From contig OZ018411.1 of NCBI GenBank assembly GCA_963969595.1, forward strand, positions 9,364,501 to 9,428,500: a stretch of 64,000 nt of DNA, written 5' to 3'. This stretch comes from Neckera pumila. Its lineage: Eukaryota > Streptophyta > Bryopsida > Hypnales > Neckeraceae. The position numbers and the translations under genes were made by a program. This document shows, in pieces, positions 11,988 to 22,803 of this stretch (within the stretch, counting starts at the first letter, position 1; each line of letters starts with the position of its first letter). The notes beneath the pieces are model-generated. The model worked only from the letters and a program-made list of their open reading frames with translations, ran no database searches and had not been told where the DNA came from.

Positions 11988-12545
11988 TAAGGTGGGTACA
12001 CTCAAAACCGCCACAAATTGGTACTGTGCCTACTTAAGGTAGGAGGCTGTAAAATGGAGCGGGCATTGAAATGGAACATGAATCAGAGGTACATTTTGCT
12101 TTCTTCAATGTACAACCTATGCACATTTCAGGAGGTGGTCCATTTTGATGACCATAGATGATCACTTTTTTCCAACTTCAAATATTTGTAACTAATTGTA
12201 GAAAGGTTCAAAAAATATGAAACGACTTGGGTTAGATTTCAATTCCACTTGTCTTTCAAGGAAAATTTACTGAGAAATGTTTCAAGATGTTTTACCTCCC
12301 AAAAATCCAGTTTCAGCGCTTAGATGCTCCATTTCTGGACCTCCTACCTTACTGTTACTAAGGTGGTAAGATTTCATTTATTGTCTTGTTGATATGTGAA
12401 AGGAGGATCCAATGCACCAAAGAACGTAGCATTTGGATACTATATACAAAAGTTATTAACAAACAAAGTTGAACTGATTTTGGAGATGTACAGAGAGTTA
12501 GATGTCTGTTTAAGATCAATGGCGCTTTTGGGTGTACCCACCTTA
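11988..12545. mobile_element. Nested terminal-inverted-repeat elements (outer 558 bp, inner 12035-12351)
   Basis: The outer ends read TAAGGTGGGTACACTCAAAA and TTTTGGGTGTACCCACCTTA, nearly perfect inverted repeats. Inside, a second pair reads TAAGGTAGGAGG (from 12035) and CCTCCTACCTTA (to 12351), each followed inward by AAATGGAGC and its complement. The inner segment includes a stretch around 12090-12240 that recurs at 55255-55390. No clear target duplication or transposase was seen, so the superfamily is unassigned. Confidence 0.65.
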
Positions 12546-13194
12546 GTAAGCTTATTTCCCCAAGCAAGGACTTTGAGGCAGATGCAATGAACAAAAAAAT
12601 AAATTTATAAAAAAAAAAGTTACAAAGTTGTACCGATCCTATTTGTCATCATCTCCTTTTTGGGTACTACCCAAAATCGTCCATGGGGATCTTTTCCAAT
12701 CCATACCATCCAATAACTTATACAACTCAAAACATGATCGCAAATGTCTGCAAGTGAGTGCAGTGGCATGATTTTAGTAAATGAATTGAATTCCCCTTGG
12801 AGAATGCTTTTGGGATGAATCAGGAAAGCCTTATGGGATAACTTGAAAGTGGCATCTAACCATACAAATCCACACAGGCCACACAATAGCAGACAATTTG
12901 AAAGTCCAAACACTCAGTCTCACACCATGCACAAGTGACAAAATCCTCAAAATCTGACCTTGTCAATCCTCCGCCAAACCTTGTCAACACATGCCTAGGT
13001 TTGGTTCCGTTCATACAATCAACAATCATCATCACGGGGACATTGCAATTGGCCGATTTTGAGCTCAAATAATTTTTTTGTCTTGGAGGGGGGGATTCAA
13101 TATTAATATAGCCAGGCAAAATGGGGGCATGGGTGGAACACAATTCTTTTGATTTCAATAGAAAAATAAACATGTGAAGGTGACTGCAGGAGCA
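12546..13194 (-). other. Possible decayed coding sequence, unrecognised
   Basis: On the minus strand two frames overlap (13173 to 12856, then 12913 to 12620). They read as cysteine-containing peptide before stop codons and frame changes appear, as in an old pseudogene or a chance open region. I recognise no family and see no start with an intron structure that would make a gene. Treat as unassigned. Confidence 0.25.
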
Positions 13195-13199
13195 GCCAC

Positions 13200-13612
13200 A
13201 TCCAGGATTCCAAGTCCCAACTGAGGCATGAACCAGCGGATTACCACCACCTTGCTCACTTCCACCCTAATGTACCTGTGGTGTACATTTCAGGTTCCAA
13301 CTGAGTGAACGGGCATATTACCACCACCATGCTCACTTCCACCCTCATGTACTTGTGGTGAACATTTCAAGTTCCAAATGAGGTGAATTAGCCTATCACC
13401 AGTTCACCACCACCCTTCTCACTTCCGTCCTCATGTATGTGTGGTTTACATTTTAGGTCCCAACTAAGTCGAACCAACCCATCACCACCACCCTTCTCAC
13501 AGCTGCCCTCATGTATTTGTAGTGTACATTTCAAGTCCTAACGGAGGTGAACTACTCAATTGCCACCACCCTACTCACTTCTGCCTTCATGTATCCGTGG
13601 TGTACATTTCCT
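13200..13612 (+). repeat. Minisatellite, about 77-86-bp unit, five copies
   Basis: Units carry 'CCAACTGAG..GAAC', 'ACCACCACC.TGCTCACTTC' and a closing 'TGTGGTGTACATTTCA' motif. The closing motif recurs near 13273, 13348, 13434, 13512 and 13589. Unit length and sequence vary, so it is an old tandem array. Confidence 0.8.
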
Positions 13613-13858
13613 CTATAAAATGTACCTTGTAGGTATATAAAGTTGTAATTGAGAAGGTTGGAAATAACAAGCTAGTTTACCTTAAATAGGACCCAAGTTG
13701 ATTACATTACAGTAGTACTAGTGAGAATTTGTTATCTTCCATGCTTGTATATAGATAAAAAAGCCCATAACATTGTACATAACCAGGTAAGGGTCTTCTT
13801 CATATTGGAAAGGTATTATACTTTGTTAGATACTTGGAAGGGACGGCTTAGCAGTTAA

Positions 13859-14778
13859 CCCCTGAAGTCCCATTGTCTCCTTGGGGGACAAATTGGATTT
13901 CCGACAGGTTCCTGTGACTTCAATTTTTTATGAATTTTTTGAAACTTTTTCATAAGATAAAAAAAAATGATTGGCTATGTGGAAAGATCATTTAATTTCA
14001 GTTGGTGACTGGGAGCAAAAGTTATACCCCAAAAAGCCTTGAATTGAACTTGACGGGCAACACAAAAAAAATTGCAAAAGGTCAAAGTTATATTTTTTAA
14101 TTTTTTTTCCCTAAAATATTATGTTTTGTCTACATGTGAAGTTTTGATTCATTCTATTTGAACTAATAATGAAAAAATTATGTACAAATCTATTTTTTGG
14201 GCAATTTGAGCATCTTCTTGAAAAAATAACTTATAGGATTCCTTTTTGAATGCAATTTTCACAATTTTTCAAAAAAAATTGTTTGACACGATTGTATTTT
14301 CTTGCCAAAACAATCTCACCATTGGAATTGTTGTGTCTCAATCCCATCTTAGAGCTATGAATGATTTTTTTTTTTTTTCAATCTTGGACCTACTTCTACT
14401 TAACAATTTTTTAAAGAATGAAAGTCAAGTGTGTTTTTTCTGATTTTTTTTTTCAACACTTTCAATTTAGTTCTTCAACATAAAAAATTTTAAATTCAAA
14501 ATTTGTAGTGCAAAATTTTTCCACAAATGACGGTCAAGTCATCTGAAATTGAAGGCCACTGTTCAAAAAACCTTCTTTTTCAACTTTGAATGCTAATATC
14601 TTCTAACCTATATGGTCAAACTTCATGAAAATTTTACCACATGATCTCAGACAAGTTAAATACAAGATTTTATAGTTAGATTCTAAAAAAATAATAATTT
14701 TGGTTTTCTTGGGCGAATGCAGCAAAAATGGCATTTTCAGTGTTTTTTGATAGAAAAATGGCCTTAGAACTTTAGGGA
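13859..14778 (+). mobile_element. TTAA-type element, 920 bp
   Basis: The left end CCCCTGAAGTCCCATTG follows TTAA (13855-13858); the right end CTTTAGGGA precedes TCAA (14779-14782), a decayed TTAA. The interior is colinear with 34289-35200 from end to end. It includes the subterminal palindrome GTCTCCTTGGGGGACAAAT, GGGAGCAAAAGTTATA, and GCAGCAAAAATGGCATTTT near the right end. No open frame of note. Confidence 0.78.
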
Positions 14779-14782
14779 TCAA

Positions 14783-15348
14783 TTTGTGGCCTGAAGAGCC
14801 ATAAAAGACAATTTTGTTCATTGTAGGGGCCTTCCTTTTCAAGGATGAAAAAAGGCCCTTTGCCTCATTGGTAAAACAATGCTATGTTTGCCCCCAATTT
14901 TGGGTTGTAATTTTTTGTGTTTGGTGACCTCCTCTACATACCTATTTTGGGGGTCTTTGATTTTGAATATGAATTCAAAGTTTTTATCGTCCGTGGTAAA
15001 AAATTTGTCCGTGTCTTTTCTTCCAAGGGAAGCTCAAATTTTATTCCCTGTGAAGCCAAGGTTTGCAGCACAAAAATAAGGAAAGTTGTACCAGACCTCT
15101 ACATCAATGCTTTTTTGGGGGGCCAAGATGGTTACCAAATTTTGACATGGCTACAAACAGGGGTAATAAAAAACATGAAAGACTTTTATCACATCAAATT
15201 TCAATCAATTTTGTTTGAAAATTCACCAAGAGTACAATTCTATCTTTAAAGTCTAAATTCTTTTCTGATTGGCTGAAACTTCACTTGGAATGGATTTGTG
15301 TGAAAAGATCAAAGTTTTTAGGAGAAAAATTACAATAATTTTTTAACA
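14783..15348 (+). other. Unrecognised open frame region
   Basis: An open frame of 110 codons (14917-15249) is present. It has no recognisable motif, no evident Kozak context and lies between two transposon-like elements, so I do not call it a gene. It could be a remnant of another repeat. Confidence 0.2.
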
Positions 15349-15352
15349 CTAG

Positions 15353-15886
15353 CCCCTAAGCGCTCAAGCGACCATTTTTTGGTTGCTGCCAGACTTCAGG
15401 CAAAATTTTCGGGCCAAAAAGAACTTTTTTTTCAACTTTTCTTTTTTTGGTCAAAAGATTGGGTTGTCTATCAATATTTATATTCAAAATTTAAATTGCA
15501 ATGGTCAAACAAAAATTATAAGAGAAATAGTACAAAGTGTTTAGATTTGCCTAGTGTTTCAAAACTTACTATTTTGGGAAAGTGTTGGTGTTCACATTCC
15601 TAGATCTCATGCATTTTTTCACAAATCAATAGAAACCACAATTTTGACTAATCAAAAGAAATTCAAATGCTAAAAATAGAAATTGTATTTTTGATAAATT
15701 TTTGAAGTTATATCTTCAAATTCATTTTAAGAGAACCTAAAAATAATTTTATAAATTTGACCGTACAAATGCTTTCTACTTTTTGTGCTTTACATTATCT
15801 TCTTTGATGCAAACTTCAAAAAAGTTTTAGAACTTAAATTTTATAACACATTTGTATTTTGTCCAAACCCCTTGGGCTTTTAGGGG
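15353..15886. mobile_element. TTAA-type element variant flanked by CTAG, 534 bp
   Basis: The left end reads CCCCTAAGCGCTC and the right end GGGCTTTTAGGGG. Both flanks are CTAG (15349-15352 and 15887-15890) where other members have TTAA. The interior differs from the 900-bp subfamily. This member supports a 4-bp target duplication of the type NTAN, not an element end that simply includes TTAA. Confidence 0.7.
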
Positions 15887-15890
15887 CTAG

Positions 15891-16728
15891 ACAAATATCA
15901 TTCTATTTTCCTTGAAAAAAATATGGATAATAGAAATTTCAATTTAGAAGATGAGAATTCAAGATAACCCAAATAAAAAGTAAAAAAATAAATATGACCA
16001 AATTGAATGCTTTCAATTGGATAGCATTCATAAAATGGATGATTAAGCATTTTAAAAATCCAAAGACTCTTGAAATGGGATTTACATCAATTGAAATGAC
16101 ACATAACATTAACCAACGTTGGAAAGTATCTTTTGCTTCTATAAAACAGAAGCCCTAACATTGCAACTTCCAAACCAACCAAATGAACCAATGACTCTCT
16201 ACAAATTAAACTAAATTTATTCTCAAGGGTCAAGGAGAGATTGACTAAGGTAGAAACACCCAAAAGCGTCTATGTTCCCATTCTTGTACTTTACACTACT
16301 ACTAATTAAATGTGTCCCTAGATTTTCATTAATGTGTCCTTCAAATGCTTAACTCTAAATTTGCTGACGCATTTGGAAGACACATACTTAACTTTGATTC
16401 ATTAACTATTAATTTTTACAAATTTTGGTTTAGGATCCACCTAAATGGAAGTGGCAATGGTTTAGGGAGCCAACACTTTGAAAAATCATAGAAATTACTT
16501 ACCATATCCCAATTTTTTTTTTTTTTTTTGAATATTTATGAAAGCTAATACTACAAAAATATTCTTTTTAGGAAAAAATGCCTCTAACTATGCTGAATTG
16601 TTTATATTGACGGTTTTGGATGTTTCCACCATATCCCAATCTCGAAGTGGGAACAATTTTAGGCTGGTTAACAATATTATGGATAAAATAATTATCTATT
16701 TACTGCATACCAGTAACTTAGCCTACAA
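15891..16728. other. AT-rich intergenic, nothing recognised
   Basis: The open frame at 16538-16873 runs into the MITE at 16732 and is not gene-like. No other structure was seen. Confidence 0.5.
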
Positions 16729-16731
16729 TGA

Positions 16732-16870
16732 GGGCCTCTTCACACTATGGTCGTCCAAGTCGAGAGTCCGTCGTTTCCACCAATCATATTGCAGGGTCCG
16801 TTGGTTCCACCAATCATATTGCAGAGTTCCACGGCCTCTCGACTTGGACGGCCATAGTGTGAAGAGGCCC
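16732..16870. mobile_element. Tourist/PIF-like MITE, 139 bp
   Basis: The ends GGGCCTCTTCACACTATGG and CCATAGTGTGAAGAGGCCC are perfect inverted repeats, continuing into CGTCCAAGTCGAGAG with one mismatch. TGA flanks both sides (16729-16731 and 16871-16873), a 3-bp duplication. GGGCCT-type ends with a 3-bp duplication recall PIF/Harbinger Tourist MITEs, although their usual target is TWA. The middle has a direct repeat of TCCACCAATCATATTGCAG. It sits just upstream of the zinc-binding protein gene and could affect its promoter. Confidence 0.85.
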
Positions 16871-16989
16871 TGAACCTCGTGTACTGACTACTCGAAGCTT
16901 CCAGACCCACGGTTCGGTTCCATCCAACCCACGAGCCTGGAATCCGAACCAGTGCGGCATCTTGGTTATTTGTTGAAAGGAAGCTCTCC

Positions 16990-18048
16990 TCTGTTCAAGC
17001 CAGGTGCACTCACTCACCAAGGTTTTGGTTTAGGGTTCGCGGTGCATTGCCGCCAACATTTGCGTGCTGCGGCTGGTCTTAACGCCCCGATTCTTCTGTT
17101 CTCCGTGGAGCGGTGTTTGCTGGTGAGCTTGCGGCGGTTTTGTCCTTCTTTTGGTGCCAGTTTGCGCTCGCGAAGGTGAGTTTTCGTCCTTGGACGGAGT
17201 CGGTATGGTTGCACTTTGCCTTCCTCGATTGTTTTGCTTCTTCCTCGTGTATAACGCCGAAATTTCAGAGCTCAGGTGTGGTAGAACTCGCCGTGTCTAG
17301 TTTCCCGATATTGGTAGGAACTGTTGCTCTGATTTACTCTCGGGAGTCCGAATTTAACTGCGAAGAGGTGGCTTCTTGGTACTATGTTAAGGTGTTGTTT
17401 CTCTGTAGTTAGTGTTTGGTGTGTATGAGAGCGACGTTTAAGATATTCGTCTTGGCTTATAGATTTTCTCAGAAGAGAGCGTGTAGGGAGATCGTGTCAT
17501 GTTTCGTTTCTACGTGTTATCACGACGATTGTTTCACTGATTTTTGGACGCTTTTGGAAGAAATCATGTCATGGCTTACTGTAGATATACTGCGATTGCT
17601 CGCCAATTAAGATTACATTTAATGATCGTGAGAATGGTATGTCTTTTAATTAGAGTTTAGACATTTAATGGACAATTTATTTGTACCGGAGTTTATTTTT
17701 GTCTTCCATACGAGACTGTTCCACTGTTAGCGAGCATCCTTAGGGGCTAGGTTCCTTAGGGGCTAGGTTCTTCATTTTCAGTACACGAGAGAAATAAATA
17801 TGCACAGGAATGGCTTTGAGCTGGTATCGTGTATAATATATAATCATCTGTTTCCATGAACATGTGTTATGCTGACTTTTGGATTATTTTAAGAGTTGGC
17901 ATGACGTGTTTCATTTTCAGATTACCTCGTTTGGATCGGTTTCAAGTTTGCCAGCCCTGGTACTCGAACTTTGAAATTGTTTTGGTGACTGCGAGAGATT
18001 CCTTCAAAGAGCAAACAGAGGCCAGTCCACCTGTAGGAAGTAGTAATC
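16990..18048 (+). other. 5' leader and intron of the zinc-binding protein gene
   Basis: A GC-richer block at about 16990-17175 ends in a good donor (CGCGAAG/GTGAGT), and a polypyrimidine tract plus CAG at 17911-17920 precedes the exon with the start codon. Short open frames here are probably not translated products. A 17-bp tandem duplication (CCTTAGGGGCTAGGTT) lies at about 17738-17770 within the intron. Confidence 0.55.
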
Positions 18049-18291
18049 ATGGGCGGCGGCAATGGACAGAAGGCCAAGATGGCCAGGGAACGGAATGCAG
18101 AAAAGCTCAAGGGCGCCGGCAAGGGTAGCCAGCTTGATTCCAACAAGAAGGCCATGAATATTCAGTGCAAGATCTGCATGCAGACTTTCATGTGCACCTC
18201 TAATGAGGCTAAGTGCAGAGAGCACGCCGAAGCGAAGCATCCGAAGGTGGAGGTGACAGCATGCTTCCCTCATCTGGCAACTGCTAAGTGA
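18049..18291 (+). CDS. Small zinc-binding protein, At2g23090-like (4F5/zf-met2 type)
   Basis: The frame encodes 80 residues in one exon. It starts MGGGNGQKAKMARERN and has a basic N-terminus, then a C2H2-like zinc-binding pair (Cys40, Cys43, His59, His64) in QCKICMQTF...CREHAEAKH. It ends near ACFPHL. Length and sequence closely follow Arabidopsis At2g23090 (about 78 residues), whose precise role is poorly known; nucleic-acid or zinc binding is inferred. The 5' UTR appears to be split by an intron from about 17176 (GCGAAG/GTGAG donor) to 17920 (TTTTCAG acceptor). An AATAAA signal lies at 18633-18638. The neighbouring isochorismatase-like locus is convergent. Confidence 0.92.
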   Translation: MGGGNGQKAKMARERNAEKLKGAGKGSQLDSNKKAMNIQCKICMQTFMCTSNEAKCREHAEAKHPKVEVTACFPHLATAK

Positions 18292-18632
18292 CACTCGAAT
18301 GGAGTCCGGCGTTCTCGCTGAGAGATACTCGATGCTAAAAAGATAGTCACAATACTCGCTCGTAATACTAAAGATATGGTTTCCCGCAAGACTAAAAGCT
18401 AGTTTCAGCTTGCAATCTCCATAAGACTGAGAAAGAGCTAATTTCAGCTCGCAATTTCCGTAAAACTAAGAGTTAATTTCCTGCTTGAAGTTTCCAGAAT
18501 GACTTGTATAAAGTGTTTTGGAATGGGCCCGTCAATTCATGGAGATTTAAGATAAGCTCGATCTTTTGGACTGTGTTTTCTAGCCGATCTAGAATGTTGT
18601 ACTGATTCTGTTGTCATTTACAGCTGACGATC

Positions 18633-18638
18633 AATAAA
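18633..18638 (+). terminator. Polyadenylation signal AATAAA
   Basis: AATAAA about 340 bases after the stop codon of the zinc-binding protein gene, followed by T-rich sequence. It is a plausible 3' end signal, not experimentally supported. Confidence 0.5.
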
Positions 18639-18659
18639 TTGGTTTTACCTCTTTCTTAT

Positions 18660-19180
18660 GCTGGCATTTCCGAGGGATTTTACTATATTTGTAACTCTGG
18701 TTCTTTTATTTTAATGAACGCAGATAGTGTAGTTACCGCCGAAACGCGAATCTGCTGTTATTCAGCTTAATTTTTTCCCATTAGAATCCCATTTCTGTAG
18801 GTAATATTGGTCGTTTCTGTTCAGGGGTTGCACATGACTAGTCATGCTTGTTCCCATCCGTCTGGTCAACTTGTTGCCGACACAATCGACGTACCTTGGA
18901 ATCCCTTTTGCTCCAACAATGGACCTGGTCAGGGTGAGGGGACAAAGAAGTGGTGGCACGAAGTGTGATCTTCAGCCCGTCTCTGCAATATTCAGCACTC
19001 GGTTGTTGCACGTTGGAAACGATCTTGAAAAAATCGAGGATTGTACCTACATCAATCTTACTGCAGTTCTGCTCGAGGATTTAAGTACCTATATATCTAT
19101 AGTAGGAAGCTGGCAGATGAATCTCTTTGCTCTTGAACGTATACTGTGCGAAATCTTACAAACCTTTAATATTCTGTTCG
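18660..19180. other. Short intergenic or 3' UTR between convergent genes
   Basis: The stretch separates the 3' ends of the zinc-binding protein gene and the isochorismatase-like locus. A plus-strand open frame (18844-19209) runs antisense into the last exon of the latter and shows no family motif. Confidence 0.4.
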
Positions 19181-20219
19181 TCACTTCCATGTGGCAGCGA
19201 GGCTGTTGACATTGACGAGGTACGCAAAATCAAATGCCAATGTCTTCAAGCTGTTGAAGTGCAATTCTTCATTAGCTGTGGCTGTTGCATCGCGTGAAAA
19301 GAGCACGCTGAAATCTTTCACGAAAGCGTCTCGGGCAGTAGTCTCGGAACAGCACTTTGTCATCACTCCCGTGATAATAACCTCGGTATTCCCTGTCTGA
19401 TATAGAGAGCTCTCCAATTTTGTGTCTTGGAACGCACTGTAGGTGTGCTTCGGGCACAAGCTTGTCACTCTGAATGCAGGAAACAAGATCCCCGGTAGAG
19501 CACAGACCAACGACATTAAGGGTGTCAGAGCTCTCACTCTCTTGAGCGAGATTTTTGTATATCTTTCCATTTTGAATCCCATACAACTCTCAGGCCCTGA
19601 ATGTCAAGTACCTTCTTTCTCCAAAGTATTAGCCATTGTAGAGTTTTGGAACCTGATTCTGAAATCGCCTCTTATTGTTAGCTCTAACACCTTCTGTACT
19701 ATTACTCTTCATTGCTGGGTAGCCTAGCCCCAAAGCTAATGTAAATTTCCTTGCAGTAGGGAATAGGGAATGCTACGGGAGTATGTCTAAAAGAACCGTG
19801 ATAGTGTTGTTTAGGTACCGTCATACGAGATCATAGAAGACACATCTGAGGAGGAGAGAAAGTCAACAATGATCTTCCGGAGGATGGCCTTTGCTAAGGA
19901 AGATGACACTTACTTCAAGCTTGCGGACCTCCGGCATGAGTTCTGCGTCCGCGCTTCCGGCCTTGATGAGGTCTCCATTCCACTTGTGAAGCATCCCATA
20001 GTCCTGGGGGCCTCGGTGAGAATGCTGACTGAAGACGACTGGTATGTGAGCTCCACGGGCGAGGTCTATTGTTGCCTGGATGGCGGGCAATGGGCCTTGC
20101 CATCCCTCGGAAACACTCCTGCATGTCACTAACAACACCGCCTTCTTCGCATCAGAGCCCCTATTTCGAACTGCGGATTTCTCGTAGGACATTTCCATTT
20201 CTAAGTCATGGCTGCTCAA
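19181..20219 (-). pseudogene. Isochorismatase-family hydrolase, apparently frameshifted
   Basis: On the minus strand an upstream exon (20219 to about 19914, ending CTTGAA/GTAAGT) reads IDLARGAHIPVVFSQHSHRG and KWNGDLIKAGSADAEL. A downstream exon (about 19469 to 19181) reads KHTYSAFQDTKLES, GVMTKCCSETTARDAF and DATATANEELH. These are signatures of the isochorismatase/nicotinamidase-like family, including the nucleophile-type Cys. The upstream exon breaks the usual LLVIDMQ motif: the frame gives LLVTCRS, while DMQECFRGMARPI lies in the neighbouring frame (20127 to 20089). The original frame resumes by the CCC GCC ATC CAG codons. Exon phases also do not join cleanly (a small exon near 19845-19818 is possible). 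The catalytic Asp is therefore out of frame. It is a decaying gene or an assembly error. Confidence 0.72.
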
Positions 20220-22803
20220 TTTGTTTGGATTTGGTTACCGCACTGAAATCACAAAGAGATGAGCTCGATCTAAAGAGAAGTACGAATTCCCCGTCAACTT
20301 TTGTCTGTCGATCTTTTGCTACTCATCCCCACTACCGAATTTCAGTGGAGCACCATGGAAGATGGAAAGAAACCGACCGTGTACAGTACATGCAAGCCAA
20401 GCTTGTGAGGAAACCTGCCCTCCCGTGAAGATTGCCGAAGAGCAAAATGATATTCTCGGTCTTCGTGCAGTCACGGTAATAGGTGAAGAATCAACTTTCT
20501 ACAGTCACAGGCTTGTGTTGGAGGGTTGTGAAAGAGGAGCTGAAGCTGGACGAGGGTGTGTTTCTGCAATGTTCGATTGACTATGGTATGCAAGGAAAGG
20601 TGGCCTGGACGTTGCCTTTTAAAAACAGGGGCACTACAGAGACTCTTCATTTCAGCTGGAAGTCTCTTCTGAAGCGTCTCTGACCTCGTGATGTCCTCAT
20701 CTGGTGGTTATTTTATTGTCACGGAAGGTTTGATGCACGGTCGGTGGCCTCAGGGTAACTTGAAACTCAGTATTTGTGGTGACTGTCAGTTTACTCCTAA
20801 TTGTAATCCACTTGATCATTCATCTGTATTCTCTGTTTCTTTGGACTTGTAGCTTCTCAACAATTTGCCTTAATCTCAATTTGAAGCGTGGGTATGCAGA
20901 TTGTGCAGTTGTATTCTTGTCTGGACAAGGTCGGCAAGGCATTGAAGAGCATCACAGGTCATTCAGCTCTCGTGCGTCTTTGAGTCTTTCAATGACTGGA
21001 TTGCTTTTTATGAGGCGATTTTTTTGCCATTGTCAGAAACTTGGGGCGGAGACGTATCTTATACAACCTGCATCTTCTGTTCTACGAAGTTTTCATTTGG
21101 ATTCTAGTGAGTGAGATGGTTGTTGGAGTACTCTGTTCGAGGTCCGAGTTTTTCTATAAACGAAGACGGTTTATGCTATGCGCTATATAATTCACATTGC
21201 TGAAAATGTGGGCGTCAGTGCAGCATGAACTTCATTGATTTGCAAACCCTAACCAGATGCATACCTAGGCGGGCCTTGATAACTCATCACTTGTTGGACT
21301 TTGACACTTTTCAGGTGCGCACACCTCTTCATGTCTTTCTTTCCATTTCTCTGAAGTGAAGAGGTACTTGTCTTATATCTCAATGCCCTGGTCGAAACTA
21401 TTGAACTCCTGAACCCGGCGACCTGTCTTCGAGTTTAGCAAATTCTTTGCAGAGAAATAATACCATTATTCTTGTTGCCTCTTTTTCCCTTCTCTTCATG
21501 CCTCTCGGTGTGGCGACAATTTATATCTCCATGCTGTAATTCTCCCATATGTTCTTGGTTAGGGTGATGCAAGTGTCCTTTCAATATTGTCATATCATGG
21601 AGGTTAGGTCGAACACGGATCTTCTGTATATGTAAATTATAAGTTTCGAGTGCGAGTTTATCGACAATCACAAAATAATTTGCTTCAGGTCTACGTTTAG
21701 TATTGCTTCTGCAGATGCGGAAAGGCAGCTTTGTTGTCGAGGTCTATCAATGGTGGTCTATTCCTGCAGCGAAGAGCATCTTTGGCTAGATTTAGGGTTC
21801 CATTTAGGGGCATACTAATGGCTTTGGCTTTTCTTTGCCAAGCCCTTTTGTCCTCCTTCCCACTTGTCTGAGCTTGTAGACGAGATACTTGAATTTGCGC
21901 AGTTCCATTGATATCATAGTTTAGTGTGTATCAGGTGAGAACTTGGAAAAGAGGTGTCTGCAGATTGCTAAGAGAAGGTTTAAGTCTTTCTTCCTTCTCT
22001 CCACTGAAGCATGTGCTTCACCGCTGCAGTTTGCTAATGTACCCTTTTTCTGCCATTGTTGTGTCTCTCAACGTCCAGTACCCATGATATTAGGCCTATC
22101 ATGAGTAGAAAATTTTGAATGCAGTTCTCGTAGCTGGAGGAATTGAGTTCTCATTAGGAGTTTGACCTAGAGTTACACCCTGCTCTAGAATTTCGTCCTG
22201 TGCGTCTCTTACAATATTTTTGTCCCATTTTTTCCTTGCATATGCACTTAATTTCACAATTCGGGATTGACAATCGCCCTCTGAGGTTGTTTTGAGTAGT
22301 TCTTTCATTTTTCAAATTAGGGTTCCAAATCAGAGTCTAGCCCATGTCTTTCTCTTTCAGTGGCTTTTCGTAATCTGTTCTTGGCTTCAGAGTACGAAAA
22401 TTCCGTGCTGAAATTGAAATATGGTTGTTGAGCAATGTGCATCGCTTGGTCGCCATCTCGACATAGCTGAACTTATCATGATCTTGTTTGTATTGGTTGC
22501 CCTTCTTTTCGCTGGCGTTCGTGAATTAAAATTCTTTAATGTGAGATGTGGTAGCAGTGAGTGAATTGCACCTATAATCTGCTTCTGCTTTCTTGATAAC
22601 ATTCACTTTTAATGTAATTTCTTTTAGTCATGAAGATAATTCTGCTGCAGACCTGATCTAGGTTCTTCTTTTTGGAACGATTGAAGTATGGTGATATTCT
22701 AGTGCTTCTGAGCTCGTGTTATCCATGTTTGCCTCGACGATAGATCACTGGGTCGTGGCACCATTTCTGAGGAGCTGAAGTGAAAGAACAGGAGGGTTGC
22801 AGT
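20220..22803. other. Region between divergent gene starts; unassigned open frames
   Basis: This should hold the promoter of the isochorismatase-like locus (minus) and the leader of the gamma-adaptin gene (plus). A plus-strand frame at 20483-20683 reads smoothly (VKEELKLDEGVFLQCSIDYG, then GTTETLHFSWKSLL) with near-genic base composition. The frame at 20362-20580 overlaps it. I recognise neither and cannot link them into a gene. No repeat ends were seen. Confidence 0.3.

Noticed and set aside
12620..13173. Minus-strand frames with many cysteines, considered as a zinc-finger gene
   Set aside because: No regular Cys/His spacing, and the frame breaks; no family recognised.
14917..15249. 110-codon open frame
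   Set aside because: No recognisable domain or gene context; lies between transposon-like elements.
19272..19586. Minus-strand frame starting MYGIQNGKIYKN over the isochorismatase exon
   Set aside because: It is a shadow frame; the family motifs (GVMTKCCSETTARDAF) are in the other minus frame.
19869..20132. Plus-strand frame MIFRRMAFAKEDD
   Set aside because: Antisense to the isochorismatase exon; no family features.
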